NCBI GenBank assembly: GCA_029247685.1
Contig: JAQWKT010000022.1
Coordinates: 1-37,418, forward strand
Source of the DNA: Crocinitomicaceae bacterium
GTDB lineage: Bacteria; Bacteroidota; Bacteroidia; Flavobacteriales_D; Crocinitomicaceae
Direction: 5' to 3'
DNA length: 37,418 bases
Positions 16,166 to 24,620 of the stretch are shown piece by piece (position 1 is the first letter of the stretch; the number at the start of each line of letters is the position of its first letter). The notes beneath the pieces are model-generated. The model did not search any database. It was not told the origin of the DNA and saw only the letters and a list, made by a program, of their open reading frames with translations. A program made the translations under genes and the position numbers.

Positions 16166-17676
16166 TATTTATTTAAAGATATTTTTTTAATAACGGTTTC
16201 TTTGTTTTCTTTTGTGATAATAACATGATAAAAACCAGTAGAGAAAGAAGAAAGGTCAAATTGTATTTTGTTTCCTTCTAAAACACTTTTTCCAAAAGCA
16301 TCGACTATCTTAACGTTATCAATTCCAGAATTTAAGCCATAGATTTGAAAATGGCCGTTACTTGGGTTTGGGTAGATATAGATATTTTCATTTTCTAAAT
16401 TATCAAGGTCCACCATGCATGGATTGTTTAATAAAGTTATAATGCCTGGGTAGTCGCATTCATATCGGAAAGCTTTTGCCGGCCCACCACCATTATATTG
16501 CCAAATTATATTATTTCCCGTAGGATCTGTTTCATACATGATTCCTGCTCCGCCTTGTCCTCCAGAAGTATTAACAAAAATGTTTCCATTTGACATTCTG
16601 TTTGAAGCGGATTGTCCAGGAGCTGAATATACGCAATCGTATCTCCAAGAGTAGCTTGTTGGTTCAAAAGCTTGTCCAGGTGTTTTGTTATAAGTGTATC
16701 CATTTCCTGCGGATCCAGTTGCATCAACGGCATCAATCGTTGATTGATTATTTCCAGCCCCTTCATTATTAAAAACCTGAAGAAAGCCAGCGTTTGGCCT
16801 TCCATCGTTTTCAATCCATCTAACGTCATGAACGGCATCTGGAACAATTTGCGCCCCACTTGTGTTATAGTTTGAAGGATTTCCCCATCGATATAAGATG
16901 TCTCCACCCATGCCAGAATTTCCACCACTGTGACTTGCTGCTTCTGCGGTGCTTGTGCTGTGATCAATGATATAAAATTCACTAGCGAATCTAGAGGTAA
17001 ATGCAATTTGATTAAGTTCGGCATTGTAGTCAACTCCATTAACATGAAACCAATCTCCACCACCTCCACCAGGACTTTGAATCATATTAATGTCAATTAA
17101 TTGAGGATTATCTGCAATAACTCCATAACTAGGTTTGTTAGGATCGACATCTTGTATTAAATGATCCCAGATATGCCATTCCCAGACAATATTTGCGGAT
17201 CCATTTCCATCTGGCTGAAGTTCTACAAAATGTGTGGGCCATTTGTCAGAATTTGTGCTATATCCTGCAGCGCTTACTTCAGAAGCCGTTTTTACTTCCC
17301 ATGCAGTTAATAAAACATTGTCTCCCACTAAACAAATATCGTGATGTTGGCAATGGTTTGCATTCGAATACACGTATTCCCAAACCACGTTTCCATTTGG
17401 ATCTATCTCTTGAACCATCCCCCCTATGGCAGCACCATTTAATTGATTTCCATTGTATTTTCCACCCCGCACAATGTTTCCATTTTCCTTAAGAAGAACG
17501 GCATAATTACAGGCAACATTACAATTCCATGTATGTGCGATGTTTCCATCTTTGTCTATTAAGTAGGTGTTGTTGTTGTTTTGTTTGTTATAAAGGGCAT
17601 ATCCATCAAAAGTTTGGGCATAGCAAAAACTGATAATGAATGAGGTAATTAAGAATGTTGTATTAATAAAATTCAT
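16165..17676 (-). CDS. Aryl-sulfate sulfotransferase-family secreted protein with T9SS type A sorting domain
   Basis: 503 residues. A signal peptide (1-20) precedes an arylsulfotransferase-type propeller at about 21-425. Family-like segments are FDGYALYNKQNNNNTYLIDK, GNIAHTWNC, GGMVQEIDPNGNVVWEYVYS, HCQHHDICL, WFHVNGVDYN and PDAVHDVRWI. The histidines in HCQHHDI and DAVHDVRW are where one would look for the histidine that carries sulfate in characterised ASST enzymes. ASST moves sulfate between phenolic compounds without PAPS, but many Bacteroidota members are unproven and may only bind ligands. A type A sorting domain (IYPNPSNGHFQI to IKKISLNK) predicts cell-surface location. It is the first gene of the CotH operon and is preceded by 89 bp without a recognisable promoter. 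Confidence 0.82.
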   Translation of the reverse strand: MNFINTTFLITSFIISFCYAQTFDGYALYNKQNNNNTYLIDKDGNIAHTWNCNVACNYAVLLKENGNIVRGGKYNGNQLNGAAIGGMVQEIDPNGNVVWEYVYSNANHCQHHDICLVGDNVLLTAWEVKTASEVSAAGYSTNSDKWPTHFVELQPDGNGSANIVWEWHIWDHLIQDVDPNKPSYGVIADNPQLIDINMIQSPGGGGGDWFHVNGVDYNAELNQIAFTSRFASEFYIIDHSTSTAEAASHSGGNSGMGGDILYRWGNPSNYNTSGAQIVPDAVHDVRWIENDGRPNAGFLQVFNNEGAGNNQSTIDAVDATGSAGNGYTYNKTPGQAFEPTSYSWRYDCVYSAPGQSASNRMSNGNIFVNTSGGQGGAGIMYETDPTGNNIIWQYNGGGPAKAFRYECDYPGIITLLNNPCMVDLDNLENENIYIYPNPSNGHFQIYGLNSGIDNVKIVDAFGKSVLEGNKIQFDLSSFSTGFYHVIITKENKETVIKKISLNK

Positions 17677-17765
17677 GAAATGATTGTTTATATATTTTTG
17701 TTAATATACTACTAATTAGGAGAATTAGACGATTTATTATTAATGAACTTGCACATAAATAAAAA

Positions 17766-18554
17766 TTAGTTTGTGTCTTGACTTTTGCTAATAAATAAGC
17801 TGAGTTCGATGAAGTCATCCACAGAAAGTTCTTCGGCTCTTTTTTGCTGAAATGGCAGTTGAACTTCAGGGTTGTTGTAGATGCTTTTTAAAGAATTTCT
17901 TAAAGTTTTTCTTCTTTGATTGAATGCAGTTTTTACAATTATTTTAAAAGCTTTTTCATCACAAGGGAGAGCCTTATTCTTGTTTCGAATGCAGTTTATT
18001 ACAGCAGACTTTACTTTTGGTGGAGGGATAAAAGCATCTTCATTTATAGTAAAACAATAATCCACATTATAATATGCCTGCATTAATACACTTAATATTC
18101 CATAGCTCTTTGATCCTGGAGTTGAACAAATTCTTTCCGCCACTTCTTTTTGAAACATGCCTGTAATTTGATTAACTTGATTTTTATATTCCAGACATTT
18201 AAATAAAATTTGAGACGAGATGTTGTACGGAAAGTTTCCTATAACATCAAATGGAGCATCTTTAAAGATGCTTTTTAAATCTATTTTCAAGAAATCGCCA
18301 TAAATGATATGTTTCTCATCTAGTTCTGAATGCTCTTGAAGATAATCAACAGACTCTTTGTCATATTCGATACATAAAAGAGTTTTATTTTCCAGTTTTG
18401 TTAAGTGTTTTGTGAGTGCACCCATTCCAGGACCAATTTCCAACAATGCATTAGAAGAGTTTTTTTGAGAATAAATAGTGCTTATTCTTTCACAGATGGA
18501 ATCATCTTTAAGAAAATGTTGTCCAAGGTGTTTTTTTGGTCTAACTCTTTCCAT
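17766..18554 (-). CDS. rsmA: 16S rRNA (adenine1518-N6/adenine1519-N6)-dimethyltransferase RsmA (KsgA)
   Basis: 262 residues, normal length. The enzyme dimethylates two adjacent adenines in the 3' terminal hairpin of 16S rRNA during small-subunit maturation, using S-adenosylmethionine. Seen: VRPKKHLGQHFLKDDSICER at the N-terminus, SAM motif I LLEIGPGMGALTKHL, the acidic motif II LLCIEYDKES, the catalytic motif GNFPYNIS (an NFPY form of the usual NLPY), and the C-terminal helical domain with FNQRRKTLRNSLK. Its ATG lies 14 bp inside the DUF4286 gene, so translation is probably coupled. It is the last gene of a four-gene minus-strand operon that starts with a giant secreted protein. Confidence 0.97.
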   Translation of the reverse strand: MERVRPKKHLGQHFLKDDSICERISTIYSQKNSSNALLEIGPGMGALTKHLTKLENKTLLCIEYDKESVDYLQEHSELDEKHIIYGDFLKIDLKSIFKDAPFDVIGNFPYNISSQILFKCLEYKNQVNQITGMFQKEVAERICSTPGSKSYGILSVLMQAYYNVDYCFTINEDAFIPPPKVKSAVINCIRNKNKALPCDEKAFKIIVKTAFNQRRKTLRNSLKSIYNNPEVQLPFQQKRAEELSVDDFIELSLFISKSQDTN

Positions 18555-18861
18555 TAAAAGTTTCTATTACATCAAGAAAAGTTCTAAACGCAGCAAATTT
18601 TCCAGAAAACAAACGAGAATGATCTTCTTGTAAAGCAGAGGAAAATTTCGTTTGGTACAGTTCCATTTTTTCTTCAGACTCACAAGTGTACATTATTGCA
18701 TATGTTTTTCCACCTTCTTCTTCGCCATTAATTTTAGAAAGTTTACATTCTATAAAACAATTGGTCTTCATCACATCTGGAATATGGGTGTTTTTCATCC
18801 ATTGAAGCCATTTTTGCTCTACATTTACATCAATACTAATGGTTACATTATATAGAATCAT
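18541..18861 (-). CDS. DUF4286 family protein
   Basis: 106 residues, matching the small cytoplasmic DUF4286 family common in Bacteroidota. Recognisable features are the start MILYNVTISIDVNVEQKWLQ, WMKNTHIPDVM, GGKTYAIMYTCES and the C-terminal HSRLFSGKFAAFRTFLDVIE. The arrangement suggests a ferredoxin-like, dimeric alpha-beta barrel fold, but no catalytic residues are apparent and the family has no known function. It overlaps rsmA by 14 bp and begins 5 bp after the M42 peptidase stop. No signal peptide or membrane segment. Confidence 0.85.
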   Translation of the reverse strand: MILYNVTISIDVNVEQKWLQWMKNTHIPDVMKTNCFIECKLSKINGEEEGGKTYAIMYTCESEEKMELYQTKFSSALQEDHSRLFSGKFAAFRTFLDVIETFNGKS

Positions 18862-18866
18862 TAGTG

Positions 18867-19946
18867 TTATTTAATGTATCTGTAATCCTGTCCATTTTTA
18901 ATTTTTTGAATAACTGAATAAATTAATTTAATGCAGTTTTCAACATCGTCTTTATGCGCCATTTCCACTGTAGTATGCATATACCTTAAAGGCAAAGAAA
19001 TAAGCGCGCTTGTTACCCCTTCATTCGAATAAGCAAAGGCATCGGTATCGGTTCCTGTTGACCTGGAGACAACGGCTCTTTGAAAGGGGATTTTTTCTTT
19101 AGTTGCGGTGTCTATAATTTGTTTTAAAAAATTATTTTGAACAGCAGGCCCATACGTTAAAACTGGTCCAAGCCCCGATTTCAAATCTCCATTTTCAATT
19201 TTATCAATAAGAGGCGTATTCGTGTCATGACAAACATCGGTAACTAATGCAACATTTGGTTTAATTTTATGCGCAATCATTTGTGCGCCACGAAGACCTA
19301 TTTCTTCTTGAACAGAATTAACGACATATAAACTAAATGGAAGTGAGATCTTATTTTTTTTAAGGAGTCTTGCTACTTCCGCAATCATAAACCCGCCGAT
19401 TCTATTGTCTAGGGCTCTCCCAACATATTTGTTTTTATTTAGGGTTATAAACTCATCTTCAAAAGTTACAACGCAACCAATATGGACCCCAAGTTTTTCC
19501 ACCTCTTCCTTTGAAGAACAGCCGCAGTCTAAAAAAATATTTTTTAAACTTGGAGTTTCTTCTTTTTTATGTCTCGTGTGAATTGCTGGCCAACCAAATA
19601 CGGCTTTTACAATTCCTTTATCCGTATAGATGTTAACTCTCTTAGAAGGTGCGATCATGTGGTCGGATCCTCCATTTCTTTGCAAGTAGATAAATCCATC
19701 TTTGTTTATATAGTGAACAAACCAAGAAATTTCATCAGCATGAGCTTCAATGACCACCTTATAGTCTTTCCCCGGATTAATTATTCCTGCTACTGATCCG
19801 TAACTATCCGTTATGTATTCATCAATATAAGGCTTAATGTATTCTAGCCATAATTTTTGACCTTCAGATTCAAATCCTGTTGGGCTAGAGTTGTTTAAAT
19901 ATTTAGTTAGAAACTTTTCGGAATTTGAATTGATTATTTTACTCAT
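18867..19946 (-). CDS. M42 family metallo-aminopeptidase
   Basis: 359 residues, typical of M42 glutamyl/tetrahedral aminopeptidases that trim peptides in the cytoplasm with two divalent metal ions. Ligands are visible in order: EAHADE (His69, Asp71), VGRALDNRIGG (Asp180, bridging), VQEEIGLRGA (Glu214 general base, Glu215), VTDVCHD (Asp237) and RYMHTTVE (His324). The insert at about 85-165 is the PDZ-like dimerisation domain of the family, and STGTDTDAF is the usual substrate-side loop. All catalytic residues are present. It starts 4 bp after the giant type B gene and ends 5 bp before the DUF4286 gene. An endoglucanase label, sometimes given to this family, would be wrong. Confidence 0.94.
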   Translation of the reverse strand: MSKIINSNSEKFLTKYLNNSSPTGFESEGQKLWLEYIKPYIDEYITDSYGSVAGIINPGKDYKVVIEAHADEISWFVHYINKDGFIYLQRNGGSDHMIAPSKRVNIYTDKGIVKAVFGWPAIHTRHKKEETPSLKNIFLDCGCSSKEEVEKLGVHIGCVVTFEDEFITLNKNKYVGRALDNRIGGFMIAEVARLLKKNKISLPFSLYVVNSVQEEIGLRGAQMIAHKIKPNVALVTDVCHDTNTPLIDKIENGDLKSGLGPVLTYGPAVQNNFLKQIIDTATKEKIPFQRAVVSRSTGTDTDAFAYSNEGVTSALISLPLRYMHTTVEMAHKDDVENCIKLIYSVIQKIKNGQDYRYIK

Positions 19947-19950
19947 AAAT

Positions 19951-22900
19951 TTATTTCATTAATGTTACATTCCCTTTAATAATTGAATTAAGTCCACCGA
20001 TGCAAGTGACATCTAGATAAAAATCATAAACATCCGGATCAAGCTTTTTACCTCTAAATGTCCCATCCCATCCTATAGATGGATCTGTAGATTCAAAAAC
20101 GAGTTCTCCCCAACGATCAAAAACTCTAAAAATCATTTTTTCAATCCAAATTCCTCGAACAAAAAGGATATCGTTATAATTGTCTCCATTTGGAGAAAAG
20201 GCATTTGGGATAAAAACATAAGGATCATCACAAATTATCTCATATACTTTTACTTCAACAGTATCGGACCTTGTACAAATTCCATCCGAAACAGAAAGGG
20301 TGAAAATAGTCGTTTGTTCCATGTATGCATTGGTTTGTTGCATGGATGGGTCGCTAAGATCATCTTCTGGAGTCCAAGTATAATTTAAAAGTCCAGAGGG
20401 TTGTCCAGATAATACGACTGATGTTCCAGGGGCAACTAGATTTTGAGATGCCGAAGCAATGACAGAAGAAGGAACAATATCGGAGACAATAAGAAAGATA
20501 GAGTCATTAACTACACATCCATTGGAAGAAGTTGCAGTTACATAAATATATTGCGAGCTTAGAGGTTGAGTGATAATTACATTTGAAATAGACTGGTTGG
20601 GAATAATAGAATCTGGGGACCATTGATAGGTAAAACTAAGTTGTGGGTTTGAATTTATTGCGGTCACCTCAACGAGTTCTCCGGCGCAAACGGAATCGGT
20701 AGCAGATAAACTTAAAGATGCGGCGGTTATTTCAATGATAACACTATCCATGGCACTACAAAAATTGTTGCTTCCTTGGAGATAGTAGATGTTAGGAAAG
20801 GGAGCAAAGTCAGTAAAATCGGGAATAGATAAATTGCTGTTTAGCGTATCCGAAAAATTAGAAACAGACGACCAAACAAACATGCTTGGGGATCCTGTTA
20901 CTATTGGATTAAAGACCAAGGAGTCTGCCGCACAAAAAGACATGGTGTCTACCAAGTCAATGGATATAGAATCTAAAACAGATATCGTTATTAATGCTGT
21001 ATCGGTTAATTGACAAACGCTGTCAGTTACATATAAATAAATTTCAAAAGTTCCGGTGTCGGAATACGTTATTACTGGACTAAAGATAACGGAGCTTGTA
21101 TCTCCATTTCCAAAGTCCCATAAATAGGTGCTAAGTGAATCGGATCCGTTACTGAGTGTAACGGTAAAATCTCGACATCCTTGGGTTTGGTCTGCTGAGA
21201 AATCAGCAAGAGGAATAACGTCTAGATCAAATTTAAACACAACGTTATTGCAGTTGGAACTTAGGTTTTGTGAAGACCATGCTCCTGCTGTTGTAGGAAA
21301 ATCAGAAACACCACCACAGCCACCACAAACCGATTGGTAAACAATTCCATTTTTGTCAAACCGACTTGTTCCGCCGTCGACATGTTCATCGGCTTGGCTC
21401 CCTCCTAGGTAACTTCCATAAAGTAAACTTTGCAATTCTCTTTCAAATACGATTAAATAAAAATCAAACCCATTGGGGGAAGTTGCTTGAAAGGCGTTTG
21501 AAGTAACCGGCATCCCAGACAAAGGAGCTCCTCCTAAAATATTCGCTCCCCATCCAGAAACATAAACATTTCCACAAATATCTACTAGAAATGCAGATGG
21601 AGAAATGTGTATTTCTGTGCTTCCATTTCCAAATCTTGTAGAGGCAATATTTGCATTAAGCTGTGGGTTTAATTTAATAATAAAGTTACTGCTGTTTCCA
21701 TTCGAATAGACTCCAGTAGTAGTCGGAAAGGTTCCGCCTCTAGACTGTCCTAAAAGAAAAACATTGTCATTTCTATCAATTTCCACAAAAAAGACTTGGT
21801 CATAGTCGTTTTGTCCCATGTAGCTTCCATTGGTAATAGCAGATCCATCGGGCAATAACTTCACGACAAATCCATCTGATTTTCCTCCTTGAAAAGAAGG
21901 GAAAAGACCATTATTTAACCCAGTTAGGTTGTTCGAAGTGGTTCCGCCAGCAAATACGATATTGTCAGAAGAATCAATTTTTACAGAATAACAAGCGTCT
22001 TCGTTATTGCCGCCATAAAAAGAGGAAAAAATCATCGAAGTAAAGTCATTTTTTAACTTGAAAACCACTCCGTCTTGCCCATGATCTTTTACCGCTTGAA
22101 AAGCATTTTGCACAGGAAAATCAATGGATCTTGAACAGGATCCAACTAAAATGTTATTGGCAGAATCAAGCATTATTTCTCCTCTAAATTGGTCGCCATA
22201 GTTGGTTACTAAAGAATCATAGGCGGTTACCGCATTAAATAAAACGCCGTATCGGGTATTAATACCGTCATTGTCTGATCCCCCAACATAAGTGGATCCA
22301 ATTAGGTTTTGCCCATTGCTAGAAATTTTGGAAAGAAAAATGTCGGTCCCTTGATTTGAGAAATAAACTCCGTTAAACAAAAAGTCCATTCCACCAACTC
22401 CACCACCATGTGATGTTTGAAATGCTCCATTGGTAGTTGGAAAATCGATGCTGGAAGTAGCACCAAAGACATAAATATTATCGCTAGTGTCACAAATTAA
22501 GCTATGCGCAGTTTCGGTGCCTTGAAAGTTATCTCCTCCTCCTAAAAAAGTTCCCCAAAGCATGTTTGCTCCATCTGAACTATATTTAGAAACAAAAACA
22601 TCGGTAATCCCATAATTCCCACTTAAAGCGGTGAAATTTGAATTAATATCAAAGGCATTAGGGTCCGGAGTTGGATAATTATTTCCATATACGGTTCCTG
22701 CCGAATATGCCGAACCATCATGCCCATATGTTGCTGTCATTCCAAAATTATCTGAAAGAGCACCACAGTAGGTAGCAAAAATTAATGATGGATCAATAAT
22801 CAAAGGGATGTTTTTATTGTATGAGCCAAGTTTAAAAGTCACGAGGTTCTTTTTTAATTTAAAATCACAACGAATTTCTTTTTGCTCTCCATTAACAACT

Positions 22901-23523
22901 TGGTAAGCATAAGGTTTTTCTTCTATTATTTCTCCAATTGTTGTTTTAATTATTAGGTTTCCAGTTTTGTCTACTTTAATATTTTGTTGCCCAGAATAGT
23001 TAAAAGAGATAATAGAAGGGTCTTTCTTTGCATCCACCACAAATTCATATTTAACTTCTTCATCTTTAGTTTTGAAAACCAAATCAATTCCATTATAAAA
23101 GTTTTTAAAAGCAATGTTGGAGTATCCATACACCCCTTTTGCCCATTTTGACTCATCGTTTCCAATAAAATAGTTGTAGTAAGCCTCGCTTTTCTCTTGC
23201 TTTTCAACTTCATATTCTGTATTGTTTCCAATGAAGTTAAGATGAACCACTTCTTCTTTAATCGAACTTAGTTTCTGATCTGATTTAAAGTAATGATTCT
23301 CTTTTAAAGAGGAAAAATCTTGTAAGTGATAAAGCAGCTTATTTTTTTGGATCCATAAATTACCACCATTCATTTTTGTTTTAAACAAAACATCTTTTGG
23401 CCATTGCCCCTTATTTTCTAAAAAAGCTTTATTGTTTTGAAAATTAATGGGAGGATGATTGGTTTGAGAAAAACCAAAAGACCGTATAAAAATCAGGATT
23501 AATATGAAATAGAGTGTTTTCAA
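19951..23523 (-). CDS. Giant secreted SBBP-repeat/PKD protein with T9SS type B (gliding-associated) C-terminal domain
   Basis: 1,190 residues. The start is TTG at 23523, chosen because it places a clean signal peptide (MKTLYFILILIFIRSFGFSQ) at the N-terminus and no in-frame ATG lies just upstream. Residues about 28-255 form the N-terminal domain typical of these proteins (FLENKGQWPKDVLFKTKMNG). About 255-760 are SBBP-type propeller repeats (VFVSKYSSDG, LLGGSQADEH-like turns, DFPTTNGAF repeated). About 775-850 is a PKD domain (YLWDFGNGDTSS), followed by two or more Ig-like modules. The end is the gliding-motility-associated C-terminal domain (VFIPNAFSPNGDNYND, VFDRWGELVFES, GWDGTFRGK), a T9SS type B signal. 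The role is probably a surface adhesin or filament. It heads the operon that continues into M42, DUF4286 and rsmA. Confidence 0.9.
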   Translation of the reverse strand: MKTLYFILILIFIRSFGFSQTNHPPINFQNNKAFLENKGQWPKDVLFKTKMNGGNLWIQKNKLLYHLQDFSSLKENHYFKSDQKLSSIKEEVVHLNFIGNNTEYEVEKQEKSEAYYNYFIGNDESKWAKGVYGYSNIAFKNFYNGIDLVFKTKDEEVKYEFVVDAKKDPSIISFNYSGQQNIKVDKTGNLIIKTTIGEIIEEKPYAYQVVNGEQKEIRCDFKLKKNLVTFKLGSYNKNIPLIIDPSLIFATYCGALSDNFGMTATYGHDGSAYSAGTVYGNNYPTPDPNAFDINSNFTALSGNYGITDVFVSKYSSDGANMLWGTFLGGGDNFQGTETAHSLICDTSDNIYVFGATSSIDFPTTNGAFQTSHGGGVGGMDFLFNGVYFSNQGTDIFLSKISSNGQNLIGSTYVGGSDNDGINTRYGVLFNAVTAYDSLVTNYGDQFRGEIMLDSANNILVGSCSRSIDFPVQNAFQAVKDHGQDGVVFKLKNDFTSMIFSSFYGGNNEDACYSVKIDSSDNIVFAGGTTSNNLTGLNNGLFPSFQGGKSDGFVVKLLPDGSAITNGSYMGQNDYDQVFFVEIDRNDNVFLLGQSRGGTFPTTTGVYSNGNSSNFIIKLNPQLNANIASTRFGNGSTEIHISPSAFLVDICGNVYVSGWGANILGGAPLSGMPVTSNAFQATSPNGFDFYLIVFERELQSLLYGSYLGGSQADEHVDGGTSRFDKNGIVYQSVCGGCGGVSDFPTTAGAWSSQNLSSNCNNVVFKFDLDVIPLADFSADQTQGCRDFTVTLSNGSDSLSTYLWDFGNGDTSSVIFSPVITYSDTGTFEIYLYVTDSVCQLTDTALITISVLDSISIDLVDTMSFCAADSLVFNPIVTGSPSMFVWSSVSNFSDTLNSNLSIPDFTDFAPFPNIYYLQGSNNFCSAMDSVIIEITAASLSLSATDSVCAGELVEVTAINSNPQLSFTYQWSPDSIIPNQSISNVIITQPLSSQYIYVTATSSNGCVVNDSIFLIVSDIVPSSVIASASQNLVAPGTSVVLSGQPSGLLNYTWTPEDDLSDPSMQQTNAYMEQTTIFTLSVSDGICTRSDTVEVKVYEIICDDPYVFIPNAFSPNGDNYNDILFVRGIWIEKMIFRVFDRWGELVFESTDPSIGWDGTFRGKKLDPDVYDFYLDVTCIGGLNSIIKGNVTLMK

Positions 23524-23660
23524 TAAAAAAAAGTTATATAAATGTATGTATTTAGACTCTAAATACTTAAAATAAGTTGTATCAATTTAAATAAATTATC
23601 TTAAAATTTAGAAACGATATTAATGGCTTTCGCTTTATAATTGGTTATTTTCGTTCCACA

Positions 23661-24620
23661 ATGAATGATAAAAATAGAATAGTAGAACTTTTTAATATTG
23701 ATTACCCTTTGATTCAAGCAGGAATGATTTGGTGTTCTGGTTGGCGATTAGCCTCAGCAGTTTCAAATGCGGGGGGGCTTGGAATCATTGGGTCTGGATC
23801 CATGTACCCTGAAGTTCTTGATGAGCATATTGTTAAGTGTAAAAATGCGACAAATAAACCATTTGCTGTTAACCTTCCAATGCTATACCCCGATATAGAT
23901 AAACACATAAAAACAATCATTAAACACAAAGTGCCTATTGTTTTTACTTCAGCAGGAAATCCAAAGACTTGGACGTCTCATCTTCAATCCCACAATATTA
24001 TTGTTGTCCATGTTGTTTCTAGTCTAAAATTTGCATTAAAATCTCAAGATGCTGGAGTAGATGTAATTGTTGCGGAAGGATTTGAAGCTGGTGGACACAA
24101 TGGGAGAGATGAAACCACCACTTTTTGCTTAATACCTCAGGTTGCAAGAGAAATTAAAATTCCTCTAATTGCTGCAGGCGGAATAGGAACTGGAAGAGGG
24201 ATGTTAGCGGCAATGAACCTTGGAGCAGATGGGGTACAGATAGGAAGTAGGTTTGTGGCATCGGAAGAATCTAGTGCACATCAAAATTTTAAAGAAGAAG
24301 TGGTTTTATCTGGCGAAGGAGATACTTTGTTAACTCTAAAAGAATTAACGCCAGTTCGGCTCCTTAGAAATGATTTTTTTAATTTAATTCAAAAGGCATA
24401 TCAACGAGGAGACGGAAAAGAAGAACTAAAAAACATTTTAGGTCGCGGAAGAGCAAAAAAGGGAATGTTTGAAGGGGATTTAAAAGAAGGAGAATTAGAA
24501 ATTGGACAGATTTCAGGTCTAATAAACTCAATAAAACCAGCTTCTAAAATTCTAGAAGAAATTATTAAAGAATATAGACAAGCCATAAAAGAAAGTAATT
24601 CCATTAAATTTAATTTTTGA
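23661..24620 (+). CDS. Nitronate monooxygenase / FabK-type FMN-dependent oxidoreductase
   Basis: 319 residues of the 2-nitropropane dioxygenase family, a TIM-barrel flavoprotein fold. Key segments are YPLIQAGMIWCSGWRLASAV, NAGGLGIIGSGS, KPFAVNLPMLYP, VFTSAGNPKTW, VDVIVAEGFEAGGHNGRD with the conserved histidine, IPLIAAGGIGTGRGM and ADGVQIGSRFVAS. The C-terminus (GDLKEGELEIGQISGLINSI) and the overall pattern resemble enoyl-ACP reductase II (FabK) about as much as nitronate monooxygenases, so fatty-acid synthesis is a real alternative to nitronate detoxification. Motif reading cannot settle which. The gene is followed directly by two M16 peptidase genes (stop/start share one base), so they are co-transcribed. 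The 137-bp divergent intergenic region upstream has no convincing promoter. Confidence 0.85.
   Translation: MNDKNRIVELFNIDYPLIQAGMIWCSGWRLASAVSNAGGLGIIGSGSMYPEVLDEHIVKCKNATNKPFAVNLPMLYPDIDKHIKTIIKHKVPIVFTSAGNPKTWTSHLQSHNIIVVHVVSSLKFALKSQDAGVDVIVAEGFEAGGHNGRDETTTFCLIPQVAREIKIPLIAAGGIGTGRGMLAAMNLGADGVQIGSRFVASEESSAHQNFKEEVVLSGEGDTLLTLKELTPVRLLRNDFFNLIQKAYQRGDGKEELKNILGRGRAKKGMFEGDLKEGELEIGQISGLINSIKPASKILEEIIKEYRQAIKESNSIKFNF

Noticed and set aside
16506-17069. A 187-codon open frame inside the arylsulfotransferase-like gene on the same strand
   Set aside because: It is an alternate frame of a gene with clear domain structure, with odd composition and no recognisable motif. The other overlapping open frames within the large genes were rejected for the same reason.
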